Shown: positions 19,494 to 28,601 of the stretch, in pieces
Numbering within the stretch: position 1 is the first letter of the stretch
Layout of the letters: each line of letters begins with the position of its first letter
From: Bacteriovorax sp.
GTDB lineage: Bacteria; Bdellovibrionota; Bacteriovoracia; Bacteriovoracales; Bacteriovoracaceae
Direction of reading: 5' to 3'
DNA: 64,000 bases
NCBI GenBank assembly: GCA_014378525.1
Contig: JACMNL010000108.1
Coordinates: forward strand, 1 to 64,000
Position numbers and translations under genes: made by a program
The notes under the pieces: model-generated
Told to the model about the DNA's origin: nothing
Seen by the model: the letters and a program-made list of their open reading frames with translations, nothing else
Databases searched by the model: none

Positions 19494-20516
19494 TTATTGA
19501 AGTAAACTTTTTCCAGTTGATTTTAAATCGTCACAGGCAATGGCAATTCTTTCTGTCATTCCTTTTTCTGCGGCCTTTAACCACTCACGAGGATCGTAGT
19601 GTTTTTTAGAGCCAACTTCACCGTCGATCTTTAAAACTTTATCGTAGTTTTTCAACATGAAATCTACTACAGGTCTTGTGTATGTATATTGAGTGTCAGT
19701 ATCGATGTTCATTTTTACAACACCGTATCCAAGTGTTTCGTGAATTTCAGAAAGCTCTGATCCCGATCCACCGTGGAAAACTAAAAAATGTTCTGCTTCT
19801 TTACCAAATTCTTTGGCAACAGCGGCCTGTCCGTCTCTTAAAATTGTCGGCTTTAATTTTACGTTACCTGGTTTGTAAACACCGTGAACGTTGCCGAAAG
19901 TTGCAGCGTACATGAAAGTTCCGATCGGACGTAGAACTTTTGCGATCTGAACCATTTCTTCTTTAGAAGTATAAAGTTTATCAGCAGGAGCGTGATCGTT
20001 ATTTACGCCATCTTCTTCTCCACCAACAACTCCAGTTTCCACTTCAAGAATTAAATCTGATTTAACAAATCTTTCAAGTAACATTTTCGATGTTTTGATA
20101 TTTTCTTCAAGAGGAAGTTCTGATCCGTCGAACATGTGAGAGTTGAAAAGATTTGGTAATCCTTTTGCTCTTCTTTTTTCAGTTTCAGCTACCAGAGGAA
20201 GCATGAATGAATCAACGTATTGTGGATGACAGTGGTCAGTATGAAGTGCGATTAACACATTATATTTTTCTGCAACTAGGTGAACGTGTTGAGCAAGTGA
20301 GATGGCCCCTAACGCCATATCTCCGACAGAACCAGAAGCGAATTTTCCGCCTCCTGTGGACACCTGAATGATCCCGTCAGATTTTTTATCGGCAAACGCT
20401 TTTAGTGCGGCATTGGCCGTCGACATCGATGTGACGTTGATTGCCGGATATGCGTATCCATTTTTTTTAGCGCTTGAGAGCATTTGTTTATATTGTTCTG
20501 GTGTGGCGACAGGCAT
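19494..20516 (-). CDS. fba: Class II fructose-bisphosphate aldolase
   Basis: YAYPAINVTSMSTANAAL, ALHTDHCHP, FHGGSGS, VVKMNIDTDTQYT. Confidence 0.92.
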   Translation of the reverse strand: MPVATPEQYKQMLSSAKKNGYAYPAINVTSMSTANAALKAFADKKSDGIIQVSTGGGKFASGSVGDMALGAISLAQHVHLVAEKYNVLIALHTDHCHPQYVDSFMLPLVAETEKRRAKGLPNLFNSHMFDGSELPLEENIKTSKMLLERFVKSDLILEVETGVVGGEEDGVNNDHAPADKLYTSKEEMVQIAKVLRPIGTFMYAATFGNVHGVYKPGNVKLKPTILRDGQAAVAKEFGKEAEHFLVFHGGSGSELSEIHETLGYGVVKMNIDTDTQYTYTRPVVDFMLKNYDKVLKIDGEVGSKKHYDPREWLKAAEKGMTERIAIACDDLKSTGKSLLQ

Positions 20517-20657
20517 TATGAACTCCTTGATTGCTTTATTGGGAGGAGTTTATCCAATCCTCTTCTTTATCGCACTAAAAATTGCACCCGCAGGTGCATT
20601 TTTTATGCAAACTTGGTAAGCTGTTATCTCTTATATTTTTTATGACTTGGGGTATCT

Positions 20658-22703
20658 ATGCTGAAAAAAGTAGAAAAAAAATACTCGGCGAAAAAAACGC
20701 CGAAAGCTGAACTAAAAAAATGGTACGAACTCATGACTCTTGGGCGCTTACTTGATGAGCGTGCACCAAATTATTTAAAACAAGCTGTTGGCTGGTCTTA
20801 CCACGCGCCATACGCAGGCCACGATGGAATTCAACTCGCTATCGGACAAACTTTTGTTCGCGGCGAAGATCATCTTTTCCCATACTACCGCGATATGCTT
20901 ACTGCAATTGCTGCTGGTGTAAATGCTGAAGAAATTATTTTAAACGGGATTTCGAAAGCGACTGACTTAGCTTCTGGCGGCCGTCACATGTCGAATCACT
21001 TTGCTAAACCAGAATGGCACATCCATAACGTTTCTTCGAACACAGGTAACCATACGCTACACGCTGTTGGTGTTGCCCGTGCAATGAAGAGATACAAACA
21101 CAAGGGTGTCGCGTTTTCATCTCAAGGTGAATCTTCTGTATCAGAAGGTTACTGTTATGAAGCGATCAATGGAGCTTCAAATGAAAAACTTCCTGTTGTT
21201 TTCGTTTTCCAGGATAACGGTTACGGAATTTCTGTTCCTAAGCGCGATCAGACAGCGAACGAGCGAGTAGCAGATAACTTTTCAGGATTTTTAAACTTAA
21301 CAATCATTCACTGTGATGGAAAAGATGTTTTCGATTCTATGTCAGCAATGGATGAAGCAAGAAAAATCGCGATTGAAAAATGCGAGCCGGTTATCGTACA
21401 CGCAGACTGCGTTCGTATAGGAAACCACTCAAACTCAGACAAACACGAATGGTATAGAGATGATGCTGAACTGGCCGCTGCTAAAGCTCAGGATCCATAC
21501 CCACGTTACAGAAAAGAACTTCTTGATTCAAAAGTTTTCACTGAAGCTGAACTTAACAAGATCGATGAAGAGCAGAAAAAAGTTGTTCTTGAAGCTCATA
21601 CAAAAGCGATGAAGGCACCAAATCCTGATCCGGCAACGATCTACGATTTTCTTTATGCTGAACCATACGTTTCAACAAAATATCCGGAAGGAATTCACAA
21701 TGCCACGACTGAGCCGATGAAATTCATCGATTCATTAAACGGAACATTGAAAGCAGAATTCCGTCACAACCCAAATACTTTTATCTGGGGCCAGGATATG
21801 GCCAACAAAGAAAAAGGCGGGATCTTTAACGTTTCAAAAGGAATGCAGCAGGAATTCGGAATCGAGCGCGTATTCAACGGGCCGATCGCTGAAGATTATA
21901 TTCTTGGTACTGCAAACGGATTCTCCCGCTTTAGAGATGACATCCGCGTGTGTGTGGAAGGTGCAGAGTTCGCCGACTATTTCTGGCCGGCAATGGAGCA
22001 ATATATCGAGATGTCTCACGACTACTGGAGATCTAACGGCGCGTTCTGCCCGAACGTTGTTATCAGGCTTGCTTCAGGTGGATACATAGGTGGTGGACTT
22101 TATCACTCGCAAAACCTTGAAGGATCTCTTGCTGCCATTCCAGGAATCAGAATCGTTGTTCCGGCATTCGCTGACGACGCTGCAGGATTATTAAGAACAG
22201 CTTTCAGATCTAAAGGGCCTACATTATTTTTAGAGCCAAAAGCATTATACAACTCGAAATCAGCTATGACCCCGGTACCGGAAGATTTCGAAGTTCCGTT
22301 TGGAAAAGCTCGTGTTAGAAGAGAAGGGACTGACTTAACAGTTTTGACATACGGAAACACAGTTCATATGTGTCTTGAAGCCGCAGAAAAATTAGCAGGT
22401 GAAGGTCACAATGTTGAAGTTATCGATCTTCGTTCAATTGTTCCTCTGGATGTAGACGCGATTATAAAGTCAGTGAAAAAAACAAACAAATGTTTGATCG
22501 TTCATGAGGACAAAGTATTCGGCGGATTCGGTGGAGAGTTAGTGGCAATAGTGAACGAAAAAGCTTTTGAACACCTTGATGCTCCGGTTAAGCGCGTTGG
22601 TTCAACGAATACACCGGTAGGATTCAATCGTATACTTGAGAAAGCAATTCTCCCTAATACTGATCGTGCATATCAGGGTATGCTTGATCTCCTAAAGTAC
22701 TAA
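20658..22703 (+). CDS. 2-oxoacid dehydrogenase E1, fused alpha and beta subunits
   Basis: TPP motif GESSVSEGYCYEAINGAS...NGYGI in N-half; beta-subunit features GPIAEDYILGTANGFSRF and LRSIVPLDVDAIIKSVKKTNKCLIVHED in C-half. Confidence 0.9.
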   Translation: MLKKVEKKYSAKKTPKAELKKWYELMTLGRLLDERAPNYLKQAVGWSYHAPYAGHDGIQLAIGQTFVRGEDHLFPYYRDMLTAIAAGVNAEEIILNGISKATDLASGGRHMSNHFAKPEWHIHNVSSNTGNHTLHAVGVARAMKRYKHKGVAFSSQGESSVSEGYCYEAINGASNEKLPVVFVFQDNGYGISVPKRDQTANERVADNFSGFLNLTIIHCDGKDVFDSMSAMDEARKIAIEKCEPVIVHADCVRIGNHSNSDKHEWYRDDAELAAAKAQDPYPRYRKELLDSKVFTEAELNKIDEEQKKVVLEAHTKAMKAPNPDPATIYDFLYAEPYVSTKYPEGIHNATTEPMKFIDSLNGTLKAEFRHNPNTFIWGQDMANKEKGGIFNVSKGMQQEFGIERVFNGPIAEDYILGTANGFSRFRDDIRVCVEGAEFADYFWPAMEQYIEMSHDYWRSNGAFCPNVVIRLASGGYIGGGLYHSQNLEGSLAAIPGIRIVVPAFADDAAGLLRTAFRSKGPTLFLEPKALYNSKSAMTPVPEDFEVPFGKARVRREGTDLTVLTYGNTVHMCLEAAEKLAGEGHNVEVIDLRSIVPLDVDAIIKSVKKTNKCLIVHEDKVFGGFGGELVAIVNEKAFEHLDAPVKRVGSTNTPVGFNRILEKAILPNTDRAYQGMLDLLKY

Positions 22704-22718
22704 TCATTTTTTTACTTA

Positions 22719-22755
22719 TTCCCCTTCGATATTTTCAGAAGGGGAATTCTTTTTC
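22719..22755 (+). terminator. Intrinsic terminator
   Basis: TTCCCCTTC-gatattttca-GAAGGGGAA-TTCTTTTT. Confidence 0.85.
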
Positions 22756-22830
22756 CACTTACATTCTCTTAGTGCATTTTAATTTTCGTGCTATTCTTAT
22801 CTAAGTGATTCTTATTTATCTGGACTACTG

Positions 22831-24183
22831 ATGAGCAAAACTCTTGTTGTTTGTGACAACGAATTTCTAAGCATTCTCTACGTTATGAACCTTGAAGTTT
22901 ATCTGGCAACTTCAATTGAACTTGTTGCAACGACAGAAGCAGCAATTGCTATTCATAAACATAAAAAAGATTTTGATCTCATCATCTCTCTCGATACGAT
23001 TAATAAAAAAGATGCTTTTAAAGAACTGAATGAATACAGAAGTGGTTACGGAGTAAAAACTCCACTCATAAAAGTAGGCCACGATAGCGATACTGAAATC
23101 GATGCAAAAACATTTACCGTTTCTTCACGCTATAACATTCAGTCGCTCTTAAAAAGATCGGCTTCAATCTTAGGTGTGACTGCAAAACAAATGGCCGAGA
23201 TGCAAATGAGTGCCTATTACCCGATTTCCATTACACCGATGGAAGGTTTAACTAAAGCTCCTTGCAATATTTATTCTGAAAATAATGGATCACACAAGCT
23301 TATTGCAGCGTCCACAGAGTCCCTGGAAGAAAGTTTAAAAACTGTAAAGGCCTCAGGTGCAGAAAAAATATTTGTTAAAAGCACAGACCGTCTGGTTGTC
23401 GTAAATAATGTTTCGTTACTTTTAATTGAAAGAATTACGCTCGCTCTAAAAAATAGTGAAGGAGCATCAACTGATAAAAAAGTAGAAATGCTAAATGATG
23501 GTTTTGAATTTGCCATGGCGAATTTATTTACCAGCGAAGAAATTAAAGCAGAAATGGTTTCTATCGCCAGTGCCTCTGCAAAAGTCATGGGTGATGTTGT
23601 AAAGGACAACGCTCAGTTAAAAGGACTTCTTGCTTCGATGATGAACAATAAGAGCGGGTATATCTTTACTCACTCGATGATCGCTAGCTATGTGGCCAAT
23701 CATATAATCAAAAATGTTACGTGGGGTGGAGACGGTCAGACGGATAAGATCAATTTCGTTTTATTCTTCCACGATATTTATATGGCACCGCTGTACATGA
23801 AGTATCCTCAGTTAAAATTTGAAAAAGCTTTACTTGAAAGTAAGTTGTTAAATGAGAAAGAAAAAGACATTGTTATGAACCACGCGAAACTTGCTGCCGA
23901 GCTGGTTGTTACCTATAAACGTTGTCCGATGGGAGCTGATGTTTTAATTAAACATCACCATGGGATGAAAAAAGGGTCGGGGTTTGCGAATAAATATCCT
24001 GAGGATCTTTCACCGTTATCAAAAGTGTTGTTGATCGCTGAGGGGTTTGTTGAACAGTTTATTATGATGACAGATGCCAAGCAGAGACCTGAGATGAAAT
24101 TGATTATTCCTAAGCTGGTGGAAGAGTTTGTTTCGCCTTCTTATGTAAAGATCATTCAGACGTTAGTGAATATGCCTTTATAG
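22831..24183 (+). CDS. HD / HD-GYP-like domain protein with N-terminal receiver-like region
   Basis: TLVVCDNEFLSILYV...FDLIISLDTI N-terminus; THSMIASYVANHI, FFHDIYM, HHHGMKKGSGFANKYP C-terminus. Confidence 0.7.
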   Translation: MSKTLVVCDNEFLSILYVMNLEVYLATSIELVATTEAAIAIHKHKKDFDLIISLDTINKKDAFKELNEYRSGYGVKTPLIKVGHDSDTEIDAKTFTVSSRYNIQSLLKRSASILGVTAKQMAEMQMSAYYPISITPMEGLTKAPCNIYSENNGSHKLIAASTESLEESLKTVKASGAEKIFVKSTDRLVVVNNVSLLLIERITLALKNSEGASTDKKVEMLNDGFEFAMANLFTSEEIKAEMVSIASASAKVMGDVVKDNAQLKGLLASMMNNKSGYIFTHSMIASYVANHIIKNVTWGGDGQTDKINFVLFFHDIYMAPLYMKYPQLKFEKALLESKLLNEKEKDIVMNHAKLAAELVVTYKRCPMGADVLIKHHHGMKKGSGFANKYPEDLSPLSKVLLIAEGFVEQFIMMTDAKQRPEMKLIIPKLVEEFVSPSYVKIIQTLVNMPL

Positions 24184-24630
24184 TTTGCAGAATTCGTTAC
24201 GAAATTCGGTTTGAATTTCAATCGCATCCCATTCAAGACTTTCGTCATTGATGTCCCAGTTTAAGTATTTTACCTGAACGTAGTGAACCAGCTCATGTAC
24301 GAGTGAGTCGTCCATACAGCGTTTTTGTTCTTCGTAGTAAGAAGAATCATCCAGAATATAAATTTCGTTATTTTCAAGTGCGTAGGCATTGGTGAAAACA
24401 TCAGGTCTCATGCCCCATTGTTTTTCGATGGCATCCTGAAATTGTTTTAACGGGGTTTTACTTTCAAAAAATATTTTGGGCATTGGGATGGAATTATTTT
24501 TTGTCTGGTGTTTTTTCTCAAGTACTTTAGAGAATAAAAAATCGACAGGGTACTTTAAAGTGGCCGGAGTTTTAGCGGCAAACAGAGTAGATGAAAAGGA
24601 AAGGAGAATAACAAGAATTAATTTTTTCAT
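24178..24630 (-). CDS. Secreted putative zinc-metallopeptidase-like protein
   Basis: Signal peptide; VHELVHYVQ (HExxH). Confidence 0.65.
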   Translation of the reverse strand: MKKLILVILLSFSSTLFAAKTPATLKYPVDFLFSKVLEKKHQTKNNSIPMPKIFFESKTPLKQFQDAIEKQWGMRPDVFTNAYALENNEIYILDDSSYYEEQKRCMDDSLVHELVHYVQVKYLNWDINDESLEWDAIEIQTEFRNEFCKL

Positions 24631-24631
24631 G

Positions 24632-24676
24632 AAAAAATCTTAGGTCCTCACGGGCAATTTGTCGAGAGGACCTAAG
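24632..24676 (-). terminator. Strong intrinsic terminator of the CHASE2-cyclase gene
   Basis: 11-bp perfect stem CTTAGGTCCTC/GAGGACCTAAG, minus-strand tail ATTTTTTC. Confidence 0.9.
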
Positions 24677-24685
24677 GTTTAGGAA

Positions 24686-26902
24686 TTACTTTGACTTATG
24701 AGTGTATGACCCGTCCCAATTGGGTGGAGGTGGCACGGCCATAAAGTCCTGACACATATGCAACATGCGCTCAAAACTTTTATCTTCAGGATGTTTATTA
24801 TGAAGTTCCTGAAGCACTTCAGAGGCCTTCGTAAATTTTTCATCCAGATACATTTGAAAAGCATTTTCATACACATGCAGGTCATCTTTAAAATTAATTA
24901 AATGATGATTCGGATGAAGAACTTCGTAAATCGTTACAGAATTTTCTTTCCCTTTAACTTTTACTTTATCGAGAGTTCTAAATGTAAATTCCTTTGCCAG
25001 ATGTTCTGGAATCGCATTTTTTGTATACTCGGAAATGTTCAGCTGAACACCGTAGTACTTACATAAAGATTCAAGACGGGCACCAAGGTTCATGTTATCG
25101 CCGAGAGCAGTATAAGAAAAAATCTGGTTTGATCCCATGTTTCCAACTGAACATTCACCGGTGTTTAGACCGATTCCGTGTTTGAATTGCGGGAATCCGT
25201 CACGCGCGAATTCTTCATTGATGGCCGGTAGTCTTTCAATCATCTGAATGGCACCTTTTACGGCCCAGTAAGGATGATCCTGCAGATCAACCGGAGCTCC
25301 CCAGTAAGCAACCATTGCGTCTCCGATATATTTGTCGAGAGTACCGTTGTGCTCGAAAAGAGTGTCAGTCATCATGGTCATATATTTATTCAGGCACATA
25401 GTAAGCTGTTCAGGAGTGAGTTTTTCTGAAATGCTGGTGAAGTCCCTTACGTCAGAAAAGAAAACCGTAATATTTTTTTTCTCACCACCAAGTCGGACTT
25501 TTTCCGGGTTCTTTAGAAGATCGTTAACAATTGAAGGAGCAAGGTAACGGGAGAAAGTACCTTTTATTTTTTTCTTTTCCTGATTTGACTGATAAAAATG
25601 CAGGAATGTTGACCACGAATAACAACTCAACACCGAAAACATACAGAAGAAGAGGCGGTTATTGTAGCCCCGGGGAATAAAATAATATGAATCCAGATAA
25701 AAAAGCCCTACCAGAATTAAGTTAACTGCAAAAAAATCCAGAATGGCGTTTCCCATTAACATGATGGTGATAATAAGTACGCTTCCACCAATCAACATGA
25801 TCCACGAAATTTTTGTCGACTCAAGTTCAGATACCAGATATTTTCCATCGAGAAGCATGTGTACCATGTTCATGTGGAATACGATTCCCGGAAGAATCGG
25901 ATCAACGGGTGTATTTCTTAAATCGTTAGCACCAAATGCAGTTGATCCAACGAAGACCAGTTTATTTTTAAAGATGTTTATCTTTTCCTTATCATCATCT
26001 TTCGAACTTAAAATATCGTACACACTTACAGTTGGAAAGTGGTCGAGTCCACCAAACCATCTGATCTTCGATTCTCCGTTATAGTTAACGTATAAATTAC
26101 CTTTTTTGGTTTTTAAATAAGCTGTTTCAGATGAAGGAATGTTTACTGAAGTTTTATCACCTGAAAACATTTCATAGGCCTGAAGGGCAAATGAAGGAAG
26201 ATACATTGAACTTACATTGGCCGTAATTGGGTAGTGGCGGAAAACACCATCTGCATCGGCCTCTGCTTCAATATGTGCAATTCCAACATCCGAATTGGCA
26301 AGCGGTTCTATTGGATAGACTTTTCTTTCAGCTAAAAATTCCTGAAGATTTGATCCTTCAGATTGTCTGGCATCCATCATGTAGTTTAAAAGCTGGTCTG
26401 GAGCTTCCTTGAAATAATTTTCTTCATCAATTTTTTCGCTTTCTCTTTTTACGACGGAATAAGGAAGTATGATTTTATTTCCAGGAGTAGACTGAAAGTT
26501 TTTTAAAGTCTGGGCAAGAAGAAGATCGGGGGACTCGGCATTGCAGGCAAGTTCCGGTTCTGAAAAGAAAATATCGAAGGCCACAACTTTGGCGCCGTAG
26601 GTATGAAGTTTATTAACCAGTTTTACAATTTGTGTACGCGACCACGGCCATCTTCCGATTTTTGAAAGTGACTGGTCATCAATGGCGGCAAGAACCAGAC
26701 GGTCATCTTTTTTCTCGCGATCGATTGTGAGCTTCATTCTTAAATCGTAAAAACGGTCTTCAAAAAATGAAGCGTAATTTACGAAAAAAGACTGGTTGCT
26801 GTAAGAGTTGAGATCTCGCGCACTGGTGGAGAGGAAGATACTGGCCGCGCTGAAAGTAATAAGGGCCAAAATTCCCAGATACTGGAAGATTCTAAAAAAC
26901 AT
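24686..26902 (-). CDS. CHASE2-domain class III adenylate/guanylate cyclase
   Basis: CHASE2 DDRLVLAAIDDQSLSKIGRWPWSRTQIVKLVNKL; TM helices; cyclase VFFSDVRDFTSISEKL and LDKYIGDAMVAYWGAP with metal-binding Asp retained. Confidence 0.92.
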   Translation of the reverse strand: MFFRIFQYLGILALITFSAASIFLSTSARDLNSYSNQSFFVNYASFFEDRFYDLRMKLTIDREKKDDRLVLAAIDDQSLSKIGRWPWSRTQIVKLVNKLHTYGAKVVAFDIFFSEPELACNAESPDLLLAQTLKNFQSTPGNKIILPYSVVKRESEKIDEENYFKEAPDQLLNYMMDARQSEGSNLQEFLAERKVYPIEPLANSDVGIAHIEAEADADGVFRHYPITANVSSMYLPSFALQAYEMFSGDKTSVNIPSSETAYLKTKKGNLYVNYNGESKIRWFGGLDHFPTVSVYDILSSKDDDKEKINIFKNKLVFVGSTAFGANDLRNTPVDPILPGIVFHMNMVHMLLDGKYLVSELESTKISWIMLIGGSVLIITIMLMGNAILDFFAVNLILVGLFYLDSYYFIPRGYNNRLFFCMFSVLSCYSWSTFLHFYQSNQEKKKIKGTFSRYLAPSIVNDLLKNPEKVRLGGEKKNITVFFSDVRDFTSISEKLTPEQLTMCLNKYMTMMTDTLFEHNGTLDKYIGDAMVAYWGAPVDLQDHPYWAVKGAIQMIERLPAINEEFARDGFPQFKHGIGLNTGECSVGNMGSNQIFSYTALGDNMNLGARLESLCKYYGVQLNISEYTKNAIPEHLAKEFTFRTLDKVKVKGKENSVTIYEVLHPNHHLINFKDDLHVYENAFQMYLDEKFTKASEVLQELHNKHPEDKSFERMLHMCQDFMAVPPPPNWDGSYTHKSK

Positions 26903-26929
26903 AGACTAATTCTCCAGGACAGTTATTGA

Positions 26930-28522
26930 TTAGAAGCTGTAACGATATTCAGTCGTAAAAACATTTTTATTATAGGCATAGCTAATGTCTTTCGAGCTGG
27001 TTTTCGTATAGTCATAATTTATACTGATCTTACTGTGAGAGTTTAACTCTTTTGAAAGATCTATTGATGGATTGAAGTTCTTTTCAGTTCCTCTGGTGGC
27101 CATCATTTCTTTTGTATCGGTGAGTGTATAGGCCAGACCGAATCCAAGAGTAAAAGTCGGAGCGATTTCAGGAATGATATAGTCCAGACGGAACAGGTAA
27201 GTGTTCGTACTGGTCGATTTATTATTATAGTTGTCGATGAAGCTGGCATCAAAAAGAGCGATTAATAAATGCTGGATTGGAAGGAAAAAAGTCTGGTCAC
27301 CGGTTAAGGAAGTTGTATGGTTGCTTATTGTTTCGTTGGCACCATTGTAATTTTTTCTTTTAATTTTTACTGAAGTGTCACCGATGTCAAAATAACTAAA
27401 GCTTTCGCCAAAAGTGAAAGTGGTAGAGTCAGCATAAAATTCTTTTTTCTTCTGTGAATGCCAGTCTTTCATAGTGCGTGAGTAATCTACATCAAAAAGC
27501 ATGCTTGCAGGTTTTTGCTTGAAAAGATGCTCATATTTATTTTTTACACTAAAGTTCATGATATAAACATCGTTCTGATAAACTTCCGGACTCGATCTGT
27601 CAGTGTGTTGGGAATAAGTCATACGTGCTTCAGGAGAAATGATAAACTTCTTTTTTGCCACAAAGTCGTATTTACCATAGGCTTCAGTTTCAAAAATATA
27701 AGATTCTTTTTTTGACTGTTGTATATTGTTTTCTTCATTTGTTAAAGAAATGTTGTCATCGAATTTTAATTTTTGTGAAGCATAACCTGAATAGCGTTTT
27801 GGCGAAATTCTTCTGCCATTGGCAAGTACATCAGGATCCAGGTTGAATTCATTTTTAAGTTCAAAAATTCTCTGGTTGATATCATTGGCAAGAGCAGAGC
27901 TCTTATCCATTTCAAAACTTTTTTGCATCATCGGAAGAATAAATTTTTCTACTCTTCTGTTAACATCTATTGGTTCAACTGATTTTTCTCTGGCAATAGA
28001 TAGAAGTGTTTCTGAAATCTGAAAAGTCGCGATCTGTCTCATTTTTAAGTCAGAATCTTTTTCTTTAAGAACCATTGAGTAATAATCTTTTGCGACTTCA
28101 TACTCTTCAAGAATTTGTGAGATGTGGGCAACGTAGTAGAGTGAAGCCGGACGATTAAATTTTTTCTCGGCAGATGTTTTGAAAGCTTCACGTGACTTGC
28201 GAAGTTCATTGGCCGCGTATAGTGACTGGCCGTATTCGTAAAATAAATCAACGCTATCGTTTTTTAATTCAATTGCTTTTGCAAACTGAATATTGGCCTT
28301 ATCGAATTCCTGCATCTTCGAGTAACTAAGACCAGAGAGATATGCCTTTGATGAAAGTGAATTCTCATCAACGCGAAGCTGGTTAAGAGCTTCCAGTGCC
28401 TGAGGATAGTGGCCGCTTTTATACTGCTTATAAAATTCTTCAAGTGTGTTTGCATTGGCCGTGCTCAGTAAAAGTAAAGCTGCAGGCACAGCGATTTTAT
28501 ACCTAAATCGAATGAGGGCCAT
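26930..28522 (-). CDS. TPR-containing protein with C-terminal outer-membrane beta-barrel-like region
   Basis: Signal peptide MALIRFRYKIAVPAALLLLSTANA; TPR-like helices; C-terminal alternating beta-rich region ending EYRYSF. Start at 28522, not 28552. Confidence 0.7.
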   Translation of the reverse strand: MALIRFRYKIAVPAALLLLSTANANTLEEFYKQYKSGHYPQALEALNQLRVDENSLSSKAYLSGLSYSKMQEFDKANIQFAKAIELKNDSVDLFYEYGQSLYAANELRKSREAFKTSAEKKFNRPASLYYVAHISQILEEYEVAKDYYSMVLKEKDSDLKMRQIATFQISETLLSIAREKSVEPIDVNRRVEKFILPMMQKSFEMDKSSALANDINQRIFELKNEFNLDPDVLANGRRISPKRYSGYASQKLKFDDNISLTNEENNIQQSKKESYIFETEAYGKYDFVAKKKFIISPEARMTYSQHTDRSSPEVYQNDVYIMNFSVKNKYEHLFKQKPASMLFDVDYSRTMKDWHSQKKKEFYADSTTFTFGESFSYFDIGDTSVKIKRKNYNGANETISNHTTSLTGDQTFFLPIQHLLIALFDASFIDNYNNKSTSTNTYLFRLDYIIPEIAPTFTLGFGLAYTLTDTKEMMATRGTEKNFNPSIDLSKELNSHSKISINYDYTKTSSKDISYAYNKNVFTTEYRYSF

Positions 28523-28531
28523 GTTACATCC

Positions 28532-28562
28532 TATAACAAAAAAAGCACCCACTTGGGGTGCT
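28532..28562 (-). terminator. Intrinsic terminator/attenuator between fecR-like and TPR genes
   Basis: AAGCACCC-acttg-GGGTGCTT with minus-strand T-tract. Confidence 0.8.
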
Positions 28563-28601
28563 TATCAATTTCATGTTCTTAATTATTATAATAGAAATTA
28601 T

